NCBI GenBank assembly: GCA_024642665.1 | Contig: JAHEAR010000005.1 | Span: 109,329 to 151,218 of the forward strand | DNA: 41,890 nucleotides | Source of the DNA: Bacteroidota bacterium | GTDB taxonomy: Bacteria; Bacteroidota; Bacteroidia; Chitinophagales; Saprospiraceae | Reading direction: 5' to 3' | Shown here: piece by piece, positions 1 to 9,230 of the stretch | How positions within the stretch are numbered: the first letter of the stretch is position 1 | Layout of the letters: every line of letters begins with the position of its first letter | The notes under the pieces: model-generated | Database searches by the model: none | What the model was told of the DNA's origin: nothing | The model's input: the letters and a program-made list of their open reading frames with translations, nothing else | Made by a program: the position numbers and the translations under genes

Positions 1-56
1 GGGCAAAGGGCATGGGGCAAAGGGCATGGGGCGAAGGACATGGGGCTAGGAGCATA
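1..56. repeat. Degenerate heptamer tandem array (GGGCAAA/GGGCATG)
   Basis: Eight consecutive 7-bp units read GGGCAAA, GGGCATG, GGGCAAA, GGGCATG, GGGCGAA, GGACATG, GGGCTAG, GAGCATA. The period is exactly 7 and there is no open reading frame across it. The GGGCATG unit is the reverse complement of the CATGCCC/CATGTCC array at 9954-9981. It may be the 3' flank of a gene that ends before the window. Confidence 0.85.
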
Positions 57-138
57 GCATTGTATACTGTTTATCACCAAATCACCCATCATGTATCTCT
101 CCTTTAACAATTTCTCGCTTTCATTGTTAAGCAAGTGC

Positions 139-663
139 ATGAAGAGTACCTTATTGTTTCTAGGAGTAGCTATTGTTGCCTTTGTGGTCATTCGAATAGG
201 TAAAAACCTGTACCTCAAGCCCAAAAATATTACCGGGGCCAGGGCGATAGAAATTAAAGGCACACTCTCCGATGGCTCCTTATTTACATTATCAGCCTTG
301 AAAGGCAAATATATTTTACTGGACTTTTGGGGGAGTTGGTGTGGCCCTTGTCGACAAGGTAATCCTGAATTGGTAGCACTGTATCAAAATTTTCATGGAC
401 AGGAATTCAAAAATGCCAGTGGTTTTGAAATTGTCAGTATTGGCCTGGAAAACAATTCATCAAGATGGGCACAGGCGATTGCGAGTGACGGCCTGATCTG
501 GCCTTATCACCTGATGGAGTCCTCAAGTTTTGATTCTCCGGTGACCATGGCCTACAATGTGAAGCAATTGCCAACGAAATTCCTGATCAATCCCGATGGG
601 GTGATTATGGCCGTAGATCCAGGTCTAAAGGAAATCACTAAAATTTTACATGATCGGATTTAG
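139..663 (+). CDS. TlpA-like membrane-anchored thioredoxin-family protein
   Basis: The product is a thiol-disulfide oxidoreductase of the TlpA/ResA/AhpC-TSA group, expected to act on the periplasmic side of the inner membrane. Starting at this ATG gives a short N-terminus followed at once by one hydrophobic helix (about residues 4-20), then a thioredoxin fold. The CGPC active site follows DFWGSW, and a cis-proline segment (QLPTKFLI) is followed by NPDG, as usual in the family. An in-frame ATG lies 48 bp upstream at 91; I prefer 139 because it places the anchor right at the N-terminus, but neither ATG has a clear ribosome binding site. The gene stands alone, 182 bp before grpE. Its partner (cytochrome c maturation or general redox) cannot be told from the context. 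Confidence 0.85.
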   Translation: MKSTLLFLGVAIVAFVVIRIGKNLYLKPKNITGARAIEIKGTLSDGSLFTLSALKGKYILLDFWGSWCGPCRQGNPELVALYQNFHGQEFKNASGFEIVSIGLENNSSRWAQAIASDGLIWPYHLMESSSFDSPVTMAYNVKQLPTKFLINPDGVIMAVDPGLKEITKILHDRI

Positions 664-742
664 CCAATCGATTAGTTTTCATGACATTAGATGCTCTGAT
701 TCGGGATGAAAACCTGCCGCAATTGCATCCTGAACCTGTTTT

Positions 743-786
743 TCTGTCAAAATGGCGTAATTGTCCCGTATGGCAGTACTTTTGCA
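743..786 (+). promoter_or_regulatory. Candidate grpE promoter: sigma54-like -24/-12 or TAnnTTTG box
   Basis: The sequence TGGCAGTACTTTTGCA at 771-786 fits the sigma54 pattern (TGGCACG-N4-TTGCA): the GG and GC dinucleotides are 12 bp apart, as required. The same bases contain TACTTTTG (777-784), a perfect match to the Bacteroidota primary-sigma -7 box TAnnTTTG, but no TTTG lies 19-21 bp upstream. About 20 bp upstream an imperfect inverted element TGTCA-AAA-TGGCG (745-757) could be an activator or stress-operator half-site pair. The site is 60-75 bp before the grpE ATG. Which sigma factor uses it is inference. Confidence 0.45.
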
Positions 787-845
787 CACCAAATTCGATT
801 GACCCTATAGCAATATTCTATGGGGCAAAAGCATATTAAAACGAC

Positions 846-1430
846 ATGAGTAAAGAAGATAAAAACAAAGCTAACGGAGCTCCTGTGGAGGATCAGGCCG
901 CTGAGGAGAAATTTTTTGATTTTGACAAAGCGCATCCTGAAACAGAAGAAACTCTGACGCCGGCAGGGGAGGAAGAATCTACAGACATTACTTCGCTTCA
1001 GGCTTCCGTTCAGGAGCTCAAGGACAAGCATTTGCGTCTATTGGCAGAATTTGATAATTACAAGAAAAGAACCATGCGGGAGCGTCTGGAGATGATCAAT
1101 GCCGCCGGTAAAGATATCATCGTCAGTCTGCTGCCGGTTTTGGATGATTTCAACCGCGCCAAGATGAGCTCGGATGACCCCGAGAATGAGGAGCATTTTA
1201 GCGAAGGAGTATCTCTGGTCTACAATCGATTGAATACCATATTACAAAATCAAGGACTTGCACCAATGCAGAGTACGGGAGAGAAGTTTGACCCTGAGTG
1301 GCATGAGGCATTAACCGAAATTCCTGTCCAGGAAGAGAGTCAAAAGGGTGTCGTGGTCGATACCATCGAAACCGGATATACTTTAAATGACAAAATCATT
1401 CGTCACGCCAAAGTGGTGGTGGGGAAATAA
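846..1430 (+). CDS. grpE: GrpE, nucleotide exchange factor of DnaK
   Basis: GrpE releases ADP from the Hsp70 chaperone DnaK in the cytoplasm. The 194-residue protein has an acidic, variable N-terminus (about 1-55), a long helical coiled-coil segment containing the conserved FDNYKKRTMRERLEM stretch, and the C-terminal beta domain ending in GYTLNDKIIRHAKVVVGK, which is the GrpE signature region. The length is normal for the family. dnaJ starts 9 bp after the stop, so the two are co-transcribed; dnaK is not in this window. The upstream region carries a sigma54-like or TAnnTTTG promoter candidate, consistent with stress control, but no CIRCE element was seen. Confidence 0.97.
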   Translation: MSKEDKNKANGAPVEDQAAEEKFFDFDKAHPETEETLTPAGEEESTDITSLQASVQELKDKHLRLLAEFDNYKKRTMRERLEMINAAGKDIIVSLLPVLDDFNRAKMSSDDPENEEHFSEGVSLVYNRLNTILQNQGLAPMQSTGEKFDPEWHEALTEIPVQEESQKGVVVDTIETGYTLNDKIIRHAKVVVGK

Positions 1431-1439
1431 TAATTATCA

Positions 1440-2582
1440 ATGAGCAAACGCGATTTTTACGACATACTCGAAGTACCTAAGGATGCGGATGAGGTCATCA
1501 TCAAAAAGTCTTATCGGAAGATAGCGATGAAGTATCATCCGGATCGTAATCCAGATGATAAGTCAGCAGAAGAGAAATTTAAAGAAGCTGCTGAAGCCTA
1601 TGAAGTATTGAGCGATGCTGATAAGCGGGCCAGATATGACCGTTATGGTCATGACGGTGTCTCGGGTCAGGGATTCCATGGCGGCCAGGGGATGAATATG
1701 GACGATATCTTCAGTCAGTTCGGAGACGTTTTTGGCGATAGTCCATTCGAATCTTTTTTCGGGGGACGTAGTGGCAGCCAACGGGCTCAGGGACAGAAGG
1801 GCTCTAATCTGCGTATCAAACTAAGTCTTTCACTGGAAGAAGTCGAAGCCGGTGTTAAAAAAACTATCAAAGTTAAAAAGCGCAAGTCCTGTAAAACCTG
1901 CAATGGCAGTGGCGCAAAAGATGGCAATGTCAAAAACTGTCAGACGTGTGGAGGTTCCGGCGTAGTGCGCCAGATTCGAAGTACTTTTTTAGGGCAGATG
2001 CAGACGACAGCACAATGTCCTACCTGCCATGGTACCGGATCTATTGTTGTGGAAGCCTGTACAAAATGCAGAGGAGAAGGTCGTGTCATCGATGAAGAAA
2101 TGATCGATATCGATATTCCTGCAGGCGTGGAAGATGGAATGCAACTGACCATGCGGGGAAGAGGAAATGCGGGTATTAAAGGTGGACCTGCAGGAGACTT
2201 GCACATCAGTATCGAAGTCAAGAAGCATGCAGAACTAAAACGCGATGGTAATAATCTGATTTATGAAATGTATTTGAGTTTCCCGGATGCAGCACTGGGC
2301 TGTTCTGTGGATATTCCAAGTCTTTCGGGTAAAGTAAAAATCAAGATACCGCCGGGGACGCAAAGTGGAAAAATATTCCGGCTGACGGGTAAAGGTCTTC
2401 CTTCCGTCCAGGCATACGGCAAAGGAGATCAACTGATCTATGTTAATATCTGGACGCCAAAAAAGCTCACGGATGAGGAAAAGAAAATCATGGAAAAATT
2501 TCAGGAAGCACCAAATTTCAAGCCGCAACCCAGCAAAACAGAAAAAGGATTTTTTGAAAAGATGAAAGACTATTTTTCTTGA
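1440..2582 (+). CDS. dnaJ: DnaJ, Hsp40 co-chaperone
   Basis: DnaJ delivers unfolded substrates to DnaK and stimulates its ATPase. The 380-residue protein shows the full type I layout: J domain with the HPD motif at residues 33-35, a Gly/Phe-rich linker (about 75-118), four CxxCxGxG zinc-binding repeats ([32 protein letters not shown]), and two C-terminal beta-sandwich substrate domains. All eight zinc cysteines are present. It follows grpE by 9 bp. The stop codon TGA overlaps the TTG start of the next gene, so translation of the lipoprotein downstream is probably coupled to it. Confidence 0.98.
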   Translation: MSKRDFYDILEVPKDADEVIIKKSYRKIAMKYHPDRNPDDKSAEEKFKEAAEAYEVLSDADKRARYDRYGHDGVSGQGFHGGQGMNMDDIFSQFGDVFGDSPFESFFGGRSGSQRAQGQKGSNLRIKLSLSLEEVEAGVKKTIKVKKRKSCKTCNGSGAKDGNVKNCQTCGGSGVVRQIRSTFLGQMQTTAQCPTCHGTGSIVVEACTKCRGEGRVIDEEMIDIDIPAGVEDGMQLTMRGRGNAGIKGGPAGDLHISIEVKKHAELKRDGNNLIYEMYLSFPDAALGCSVDIPSLSGKVKIKIPPGTQSGKIFRLTGKGLPSVQAYGKGDQLIYVNIWTPKKLTDEEKKIMEKFQEAPNFKPQPSKTEKGFFEKMKDYFS

Positions 2583-3055
2583 TTCGCTTTCTTTTCATCG
2601 GGACTTTTTTTTTGCTGATCCTTAGCGCTTGTGATAATTCGGTGCTGAATTCCGCCCATTGGACGATGCAAAATCACGAATGGCTTTCCGGTGATCAGAA
2701 ATCATTTACGCTCGTTGCAACAGATACCACAACGGTCTATGCGATGGATATCACGTTAGGTCATGAGGACACCTATCCATATCAAAACCTCTATATCAAG
2801 ACCCAAACGACTTTTCCTTCCGGCAAAGAAGTGGAATCCGTTTCTTCCATTGAATTAATCAATCCGGATGGCTCCTGGGCAGGGGATTGCAGTGGTCACT
2901 CATGCACGATTTCATTGCCACTACAACATCGATTTACTTTTCCTGAAGTAGGAACATACACCTGGTCCGTCAGCCAATACATGAGAATGGATACCATTCA
3001 TGGCGTGAATAGTTTCAAAGTGGTCTGTCGTGCATTAGCGGATCAGTCAAAATAA
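2579..3055 (+). CDS. gldH: GldH-like gliding motility lipoprotein
   Basis: This 158-residue protein starts with a lipoprotein signal peptide ending in the lipobox LSAC (Cys18), followed by a beta-rich domain with the pattern YPYQNLYI...FPSG...PDG...[11 protein letters not shown]. That pattern matches what I recall of GldH, an outer-membrane-associated lipoprotein needed for gliding and type IX secretion in Bacteroidota. The start is TTG at 2579, sharing bases with the dnaJ stop (TTGA). It is chosen because it is the only start that gives a complete signal peptide; the next in-frame ATG lies after the lipobox. No ribosome binding site is needed if translation is coupled to dnaJ. The family call is from pattern memory, so it could be another small lipoprotein. 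Confidence 0.7.
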   Translation: MIRFLFIGTFFLLILSACDNSVLNSAHWTMQNHEWLSGDQKSFTLVATDTTTVYAMDITLGHEDTYPYQNLYIKTQTTFPSGKEVESVSSIELINPDGSWAGDCSGHSCTISLPLQHRFTFPEVGTYTWSVSQYMRMDTIHGVNSFKVVCRALADQSK

Positions 3056-3060
3056 GCCGG

Positions 3061-4041
3061 ATGGAATCACCAGCATGGGTACAGCGGATGGATCAATTAG
3101 CCGCAGAAGGTATTCCGTACTTGTTTGTCCTTGATTTTGAATGCCATCAACCCATCATTTTGCCATTGAACGAATTGGCAACCAAACGTGCGGAGGCAAA
3201 TGCACCTTTGATTCGTTATCAAATAGGTGGAAAAAGTGACCATAAATCAAAAGCGCTAACTGATCATTTTACAAAATCGCCTGTTGACTTTCAGGTGTAT
3301 CAAAATGGATTTGATCGTGCACTTGCTGCCATTAAGGCCGGGGATACCTATCTGCTGAATTTGTGCTATTCAACCAAATTATCAAACCGACTTTCGCTTT
3401 CAGAAATTTACGATGCTGCTCAGGCACCATTCAAGTTATTGGTCGATGGAAAATTTGTTGTTTTCTCCCCGGAGCAATTTGTTTCCGTAGTGGATGGCGT
3501 CATTCGTACCTTTCCAATGAAAGGAACGATCGATGCTTCCTTGCCTGATGCCAAAGCAAAATTATTAGCCGATATTAAGGAACAGGAAGAACATGCCACC
3601 GTGGTAGATTTATTGCGCAATGATTTATGTATTGTTTCTGATCAGGTAACTGTCAATCAATATCGATTTATAACAGAAATAGCAACGGCGGAGAAAACAT
3701 TGCTTCAATGCAGTACTGAGATTTCAGGCGTTTTGAAAGAAACATATATTGACCGACCCGGAAGCATGATGCATGCCTTGCTGCCTGCCGGATCCGTGAC
3801 AGGTGCGCCAAAAAAAAGGACGGTTGAACTTATTAAAGCGATTGAGCCGGATCCCCGAAATTATTTTACCGGCGTATTTGGCGTATTTGATGGGAAAGAC
3901 CTAAATAGTGCAGTCATGATTCGTATGATTGAACAACGCGAAGATGGATTTTATTATAGAAGTGGTGGCGGATTAACCTACAGAAGCAATGCCGCACAGG
4001 AATATCAGGAGATGTTGGACAAAGTGTATATTCCCGTTTAG
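3061..4041 (+). CDS. pabB: Aminodeoxychorismate synthase component I (PabB)
   Basis: PabB converts chorismate plus ammonia to 4-amino-4-deoxychorismate, the first step of p-aminobenzoate (folate) synthesis. The chorismate-binding domain is clear: the MKGTIDA segment, EQEEHATVVDLLRNDL, the LLPAGSVTGAPK block and a C-terminal SGGGLTYRS. At 326 residues it lacks most of the N-terminal domain of long anthranilate synthase or PabB proteins, which is usual for the short Bacteroidota form. It starts 5 bp after the gldH-like gene, and pabC follows 76 bp later. The glutaminase partner PabA is not in the window. Confidence 0.9.
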   Translation: MESPAWVQRMDQLAAEGIPYLFVLDFECHQPIILPLNELATKRAEANAPLIRYQIGGKSDHKSKALTDHFTKSPVDFQVYQNGFDRALAAIKAGDTYLLNLCYSTKLSNRLSLSEIYDAAQAPFKLLVDGKFVVFSPEQFVSVVDGVIRTFPMKGTIDASLPDAKAKLLADIKEQEEHATVVDLLRNDLCIVSDQVTVNQYRFITEIATAEKTLLQCSTEISGVLKETYIDRPGSMMHALLPAGSVTGAPKKRTVELIKAIEPDPRNYFTGVFGVFDGKDLNSAVMIRMIEQREDGFYYRSGGGLTYRSNAAQEYQEMLDKVYIPV

Positions 4042-4117
4042 ATTCGCTTTGTATATCTGAAAAGAACATTTCACTTGAAAATCTTCGATGTTCGCATTTG
4101 ATTATTTCAAATAGTTT

Positions 4118-4732
4118 ATGGTGATTCAGTTTTTAGAAACTTTATGTATTGATCACGGGAAACCTCGTCACCTTGCATGGCATCAGCAACGTGTGGATGC
4201 CACGATGAATCATTTTCATCCGGATATTTCAGAAGGAGAACGATCATTGCAACTTTCAGAAATTCTTTTGTCTTGTGACCTTCCCAATGAGGGCATGTGG
4301 CGATGCCGCATAATCTATGGGCTGCTTTCGGTTTCCATTGAATTTATTCCTGAGGCTGACGCAGTGTTTAATTCCCTGCGCATGATGGATGTCGCTGAAG
4401 ATTTCGAATATTTATACAAGTACGAAGACAGAAGATTTCTTTATGATCTTTTTGACAAACGCGAAGGTGCGGATGATGTGCTGATGATCCGGAATGGTTG
4501 GATCGCAGATACGACCAGGGCCAATATTGCTTTTCGTTCCGGGAAAAAATGGTACACGCCATCAATGCCTTTCCTGGCAGGAACGACCTGGAAAAGACTT
4601 GTGGCATCCGGAATGTTGACGCCAAGGCCCATTCATAAAAAACACCTTGCCCGGTATGAATCCTATAAAATCATAAATGCATTAAATGATTGGGATGGTG
4701 ATGAGTATCCGGTGACTGGGATAGTGGAATGA
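4118..4732 (+). CDS. pabC: Aminodeoxychorismate lyase-like class IV aminotransferase (PabC)
   Basis: This is a fold-type IV PLP protein that would split 4-amino-4-deoxychorismate into p-aminobenzoate and pyruvate. The motif KYEDR (Lys101, the likely Schiff-base lysine) is followed by ADDVLMIRNGWIADTTRANIAF, the typical PLP phosphate and substrate region. At 204 residues it is shorter than E. coli PabC, as is common for the Bacteroidota form placed next to pabB. The pairing with pabB supports the lyase role over branched-chain or D-amino-acid transamination. Confidence 0.82.
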   Translation: MVIQFLETLCIDHGKPRHLAWHQQRVDATMNHFHPDISEGERSLQLSEILLSCDLPNEGMWRCRIIYGLLSVSIEFIPEADAVFNSLRMMDVAEDFEYLYKYEDRRFLYDLFDKREGADDVLMIRNGWIADTTRANIAFRSGKKWYTPSMPFLAGTTWKRLVASGMLTPRPIHKKHLARYESYKIINALNDWDGDEYPVTGIVE

Positions 4733-4773
4733 TGTTTTCTCTGAGTTCATCGTCTGAATAATCAAACAAAATA

Positions 4774-4815
4774 AATCCGTGGAATCAGAGTCATCCAAAT
4801 AATCCGTGATTCAGA
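4774..4815. repeat. Short direct repeat AATCCGTG(G)A(A)TTCAGA
   Basis: Two near-identical 15-16 bp units, AATCCGTGGAATCAGA (4774-4789) and AATCCGTGATTCAGA (4801-4815), sit between the convergent pabC and GHMP kinase genes. They may belong to the same class of intergenic repeats as the heptamer arrays, but the period differs. Confidence 0.55.
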
Positions 4816-4832
4816 TAATGAGCTCTGAAGAA

Positions 4833-5765
4833 TCACCCCAGGATCAGCTCGTCATACTTAAACACCACATTCATGCCTTTGGCATTGAAATATTGTTTAG
4901 TTTCTTCAGTAGATCGATCCGACGTAGCAAGTACAAAGTCACCTCCCCAGGCACCCAAAGATTTAACACATCCCCAGTAATCAGAGAATTCGTTGCTTTG
5001 GACCGTGGGCAATCCAATGATATTGGAAACGATACGCTCGTGTTCTTGTACCAGTGATTCAAACTCTTTCAAGGACTTGGCGGTGTTGATACTTTCGGTG
5101 AGCCTGGATACTTTGTCGACGGAGCCATTGAGCGTGGCTTTCGTCTGATGGTAATTTTTCAGCGCTTCTTTGCTGCTTTGCTTGCGTCCGAGATAGACGA
5201 GATATAAATTGTCTTTGAAAGAAGGATTGAATCCGGCCCCGTCAATATGTAATTCATCTTCCAGCAGCTGGTATAATACCGGGCCATCAGCATCTGCACA
5301 GGCGATATCATATCCAGATCCGCCAAACGTGTCAAACAGCAAAATGTATGGATTCACTTCAGCCCATTGGGCGACCAGCCACACCAGCGTTGAACTGCTG
5401 CCGAGTCCCCATTCAAGGTCAAATTCAAGATAAGTGTCTACGGTGTATTTCCGCCATTGGGATAGAAACTCTGAGTTCTGACGGCAGGCTCCCCGGAGTA
5501 ATTGTTGGATGCTATTGGCCAGATCATTATCGGAGGCCTTGGTAGGCTCAAAAGCCATAAGGTCAAATTTGGCAGAAAACCAAAGGTTTCCTTTCCGATC
5601 ATAGGCCTTCCAAATGATTTCGCTACCCGGACGTTCGTTGATATTCATAGATTGCCCAAGCTTGCAGGGCAAAGCAAGGGAGATGGCTCCATTAAGGACA
5701 AGATATTCTCCGGTGAGAAGGAGCTTGCCATTCGCTTTGAAGTGTCGTTTTGTTTGAACTGCCAT
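4833..5765 (-). CDS. GYDIA-family GHMP kinase (mevalonate-kinase-like)
   Basis: This is a small-molecule kinase of the GHMP superfamily. The N-terminal GKLLLTGEYLVLNG segment, the phosphate-binding loop GLGSSS (residues 120-125) and the FGGSGYDIACADADG block (GYDIA at 151-155) identify the Bacteroidota GYDIA subgroup. Members are thought to act in or near the mevalonate route to isoprenoids, but the substrate is not proven by the sequence. At 310 residues the length is normal. It is convergent with pabC and divergent from clpB, and no other isoprenoid gene is nearby. Confidence 0.85.
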   Translation of the reverse strand: MAVQTKRHFKANGKLLLTGEYLVLNGAISLALPCKLGQSMNINERPGSEIIWKAYDRKGNLWFSAKFDLMAFEPTKASDNDLANSIQQLLRGACRQNSEFLSQWRKYTVDTYLEFDLEWGLGSSSTLVWLVAQWAEVNPYILLFDTFGGSGYDIACADADGPVLYQLLEDELHIDGAGFNPSFKDNLYLVYLGRKQSSKEALKNYHQTKATLNGSVDKVSRLTESINTAKSLKEFESLVQEHERIVSNIIGLPTVQSNEFSDYWGCVKSLGAWGGDFVLATSDRSTEETKQYFNAKGMNVVFKYDELILG

Positions 5766-6176
5766 GGGGGTAACGGGCGCAAATATAATGATGGTTCTCT
5801 TCTAATGATCCTGCCCATCAACTTTTTGACAGAGGAATGGATAACAACCCGGATATGTTCATAAAACCAGGGAAAAAATCTGTTTTGCAATGTGACAAGA
5901 TATATACTTTTTATTCATATATAATATTTGTATGTGATATTTTATTTGGTGTTTGTACACCTGCACAGAATTGTCCTTATCCAACTCTCAGTAAATGAGA
6001 CAGAAATACACCGAAAAAAAAGTTTAACTTTTGTAAAAATAGTTTGGAAATATTCGCTGAAAATGGTCCTTAAACATCTATTAACGATTAGATTCGGTCG
6101 AATAGCGAACTCCGTACTCCCTCAACTTGTTATTTTGTGGACTAGAGACATTTACTAGATTTTTGAAAAACAAACC
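5766..6176. other. Intergenic region between divergent GHMP kinase and clpB
   Basis: This 411-bp AT-rich stretch must hold the promoters of both flanking genes. The best candidate is TTTG (5884-5887) with TACTTTTT (5905-5912) 17 bp later, close to the Bacteroidota TTTG/TAnnTTTG pattern, on the + strand. No heptamer array lies here, which fits the tendency for arrays to sit at 3' rather than 5' flanks. A 76-codon frame at 5928-6158 has low-complexity composition and is not believed. Confidence 0.4.
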
Positions 6177-8960
6177 ATGACCTACGATAATTTTACCATT
6201 AATGCACAGGAAGCAATTCTTGCCGGCCAACGCCTGGCCTCCAAAATGCAGCAACAAACCGTGGATACCACCCACCTGCTCAAAGGTATCCTCGAAGCGA
6301 GTGAGGATAGCGCTAAATTCCTTTTTCAAAAGATAGGGGTAAGTATCCCACAGCTGACAAAAGCACTGGATGAGGCCATCGCAGGATATCCCAAGGTAAC
6401 CGGTTCCGACAAGCAGTTTTTATCTGAGCACAGCAATAAGGCACTCGCCGAAGCGAAGAAGTTTCTCGCTGAATTCGGCGATGAGTTTATCTCTACAGAA
6501 ATCATGCTGCTGGGGATCATGAAAGGCAGCAGCAAGGGAGGCCAGATACTCAAAGATCAGGGCGCGACTCTTGACGCACTCAAAGCAGCGATCAAAGAGC
6601 TCCGTGGCGGCCGGACGGTCACTGATCAAAATACAGATAACCAATACAACGCGCTCAAGAAGTATGGTATCCACCTAAATCAGAGAGCACTTGACGGAAA
6701 GCTTGATCCGATTATTGGCCGTGATGAAGAAATTCGAAGGATCCTCCATATTCTTTCCAGACGTAAAAAGAACAACCCCATCCTGATAGGAGAGGCCGGT
6801 GTAGGAAAAACAGCCATTGTCGAAGGCCTTGCCTGGCGAATCGTTACCAAGGATGTCCCGGACAATCTACTCTCCAAACAAATTTATGTGCTCGATATTG
6901 CAGCATTAATTGCGGGTGCAAAATTTAAAGGTGAGTTTGAAGAGCGCATTAAAGCCGTCATTGAAGAAGTGAAGAGTTCGGAAGGAGAAATTATCCTTTT
7001 TATTGATGAGATACATACCCTGATCGGTGCCGGAGGCGGAGGGGGTGCCATGGATGCTGCAAATATTCTCAAACCTGCGCTTGCCAGAGGTGAGTTGCGT
7101 ACCATCGGTGCTACCACGGCCGATGAATACCAAAAATATTTCGAAGAAGATAAAGCCCTGGTCAGAAGATTTCAGACCGTTTTTATTGATGAGCCTTCCG
7201 TAGCAGACACCATTTCGATCTTAAGAGGTATTCAGGATAAGTATGAAGTGTATCACAAAATTGATATTCTCGATGAAGCACTCGTTGCTGCCGCGGAACT
7301 TTCTCATCGGTATATCGCAGACCGACATTTGCCGGATAAAGCAATCGATCTGATTGATGAGGCCGCTGCCAAACTGCGTCTTGAGTTGGATAGCATGCCG
7401 GAAGAAATCGATCAGGCAGATCGAAAACTACGACAGTTGGAGATCGAGCGCGAAGCCGTCAAGCGTGAGAATGATGTCAAAAAGTTAAAGGTAATCACAG
7501 AAACTATCGCCAATACACAGGAGAAATTTGATACCCTCAAAGCCACATGGAAGAACGAAAAAGAATTAGTCGACTCCATTCAAATTATCAAAAAAAGGAT
7601 TGATGAATTGGAGCACGCCGCGGTTGTCGCAGAGCGCGAATCGAAGTATGAAGAAGTGGCCAAAATAAGATATGGGGAGTTAGTCGCGGAGACTGCTCGA
7701 CTAAAAGAGGCTGAAGCAAAATTGGATGAGATTCCTAAAGAAAACCGATTCAGTAACGAAGAAGTCACTGCCAATGACATTGCAGAAGTTGTCTCCCGAT
7801 GGACAGGTATTCCATTGCAGAAGATGATGGTGAGCGAAAAAGAAAAAATGCTTCACCTGGAAGATGAAATCGGCAAGCGATTGATCGGGCAGCGGGAAGC
7901 GGTCGTGTCCGTGAGTAATGCCGTGCGCAGAAGCAGAGCAGGTCTTCAGGATCCGAATAAGCCAATTGGTTCGTTTATTTTTCTCGGTCCTACGGGAGTA
8001 GGGAAAACCGAATTGGCAAAAGCCCTCGCAGAGGTTTTGTTTGACGATGAAAATGCGATCACCCGGATCGACATGAGTGAATATCAGGAGAAACATGCGG
8101 TATCCCGCTTGGTAGGTTCCCCTCCCGGGTATGTTGGCTATGATGAGGGTGGACAATTGACAGAAGCCGTTCGTCGCAGGCCTTACTCTATTGTTTTGTT
8201 AGATGAAATTGAAAAAGCACATCCGGATACGTTTAATGTTTTGTTGCAGGTATTGGATGATGGTCGTTTGACGGATAATAAAGGGCGGATCGCTAATTTT
8301 AAAAACACCATTGTCATAATGACCTCTAATATGGGTGGTGAGGTGATCCTTGAAAATTTTGAAGACCTCGAAGCGCTTGGGGAAAGTCAGCGCGATGATA
8401 TCATCGCCACCACGAAAGATGAAGTTTTCGAAAAACTGAAGGAGAATCTTAGACCTGAATTTCTGAACAGGATTGATGATAAGATTATGTTCCTTCCGTT
8501 GACGAAAGAAGAGATCAAGCAGATCGCTGTGCTTTTGTTGAAAAAGATTAAAAAGAACCTCGCTAATCGCGAACTGGCCCTTGAGATAAATGATAATGCT
8601 TTAAACTTATTAGCTGATATGGGATATGATCCGCAGTTTGGGGCAAGACCACTCAAGCGAGTGATCGAAACTGAACTGGTCAACGAACTGGCGATACAAG
8701 TGCTCTCCGGAGAGTTTGAAGAGGGGGATACGATCTATGTCGATGCTGATAAAAATGGATTTGTTTTTAGTGAAGAAGGGTTCAAGGGTGATGGCTCAAA
8801 GATTCCTTCGGAGAATGGCGAAAAGAGCAAATCCAGAAGACGCAGTAAGCATGTCGACAAACTAAAGAAGGCCACGCAGGATGTGAACGATCTTGTCAAA
8901 GATATTAAAGAGGATGACGAGGATGGTGCGGAGACGGAGACGGAGCCGAGGAAGGGCTAG
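6177..8960 (+). CDS. clpB: ClpB, ATP-dependent disaggregase (Hsp100)
   Basis: ClpB extracts proteins from aggregates together with DnaK/DnaJ/GrpE. Domains in order: N-terminal Clp repeat domain (about 1-145), AAA1 with Walker A GEAGVGKT (205-212) and Walker [11 protein letters not shown], the long M-domain coiled coil (about 400-530), AAA2 with Walker A GPTGVGKT (604-611) and Walker [13 protein letters not shown], then the C-terminal D2-small domain. At 927 residues it is about 60 longer than usual: after residue ~870 there is a charged tail, first Lys/Arg-rich, then Asp/Glu-rich. A heptamer array starts 1 bp after the stop. It forms a functional set with grpE-dnaJ 4 kb upstream. Confidence 0.97.
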   Translation: MTYDNFTINAQEAILAGQRLASKMQQQTVDTTHLLKGILEASEDSAKFLFQKIGVSIPQLTKALDEAIAGYPKVTGSDKQFLSEHSNKALAEAKKFLAEFGDEFISTEIMLLGIMKGSSKGGQILKDQGATLDALKAAIKELRGGRTVTDQNTDNQYNALKKYGIHLNQRALDGKLDPIIGRDEEIRRILHILSRRKKNNPILIGEAGVGKTAIVEGLAWRIVTKDVPDNLLSKQIYVLDIAALIAGAKFKGEFEERIKAVIEEVKSSEGEIILFIDEIHTLIGAGGGGGAMDAANILKPALARGELRTIGATTADEYQKYFEEDKALVRRFQTVFIDEPSVADTISILRGIQDKYEVYHKIDILDEALVAAAELSHRYIADRHLPDKAIDLIDEAAAKLRLELDSMPEEIDQADRKLRQLEIEREAVKRENDVKKLKVITETIANTQEKFDTLKATWKNEKELVDSIQIIKKRIDELEHAAVVAERESKYEEVAKIRYGELVAETARLKEAEAKLDEIPKENRFSNEEVTANDIAEVVSRWTGIPLQKMMVSEKEKMLHLEDEIGKRLIGQREAVVSVSNAVRRSRAGLQDPNKPIGSFIFLGPTGVGKTELAKALAEVLFDDENAITRIDMSEYQEKHAVSRLVGSPPGYVGYDEGGQLTEAVRRRPYSIVLLDEIEKAHPDTFNVLLQVLDDGRLTDNKGRIANFKNTIVIMTSNMGGEVILENFEDLEALGESQRDDIIATTKDEVFEKLKENLRPEFLNRIDDKIMFLPLTKEEIKQIAVLLLKKIKKNLANRELALEINDNALNLLADMGYDPQFGARPLKRVIETELVNELAIQVLSGEFEEGDTIYVDADKNGFVFSEEGFKGDGSKIPSENGEKSKSRRRSKHVDKLKKATQDVNDLVKDIKEDDEDGAETETEPRKG

Positions 8961-8961
8961 A

Positions 8962-8996
8962 AGCGTAGGGCGAAGAGCAGAGAGCTAAGAGCGAAG
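8962..8996 (+). repeat. Heptamer array behind clpB (AGCGAAG-like)
   Basis: Five 7-bp units (AGCGTAG, GGCGAAG, AGCAGAG, AGCTAAG, AGCGAAG) begin one base after the clpB stop. In clpB sense orientation they are purine-rich and match the array behind the amidohydrolase at 28991-29102 read in its own sense direction. Confidence 0.85.
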
Positions 8997-9196
8997 GGAG
9001 ACACTTGAATTTTAGTGATAGTGTTATTTCAGACTAGCCGTTGTTGGAGGTTGCACCAACAACTTTGTGTTCGATTGCAGATTCAATTGAAACAGAGATG
9101 CAGGAGTAAACTCCTTCCCGTTCATCGGGATCGGCAAATCGTAAGGATACGAAGACTGAAAATATGGACTTGACCGAGTTTTGTATTTCGTGATTT

Positions 9197-9230
9197 CACC
9201 ACTCACCACTCACTCCTCACCACTCACTTA
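9197..9230 (-). repeat. Heptamer array overlapping the ruvC stop (CACCACT/CACTCCT)
   Basis: Units CACCACT, CACCACT, CACTCCT, CACCACT and a partial fifth run into the ruvC coding end; the ruvC TGA (9224-9226 on the minus strand) is inside the array. Read in ruvC sense orientation the array is G-rich (AGTGGTG, AGGAGTG). Confidence 0.8.

Noticed and set aside
5928-6158. 76-codon + frame between GHMP kinase and clpB
   Set aside because: AT-rich, no family, no start signal, overlaps the expected clpB promoter region.
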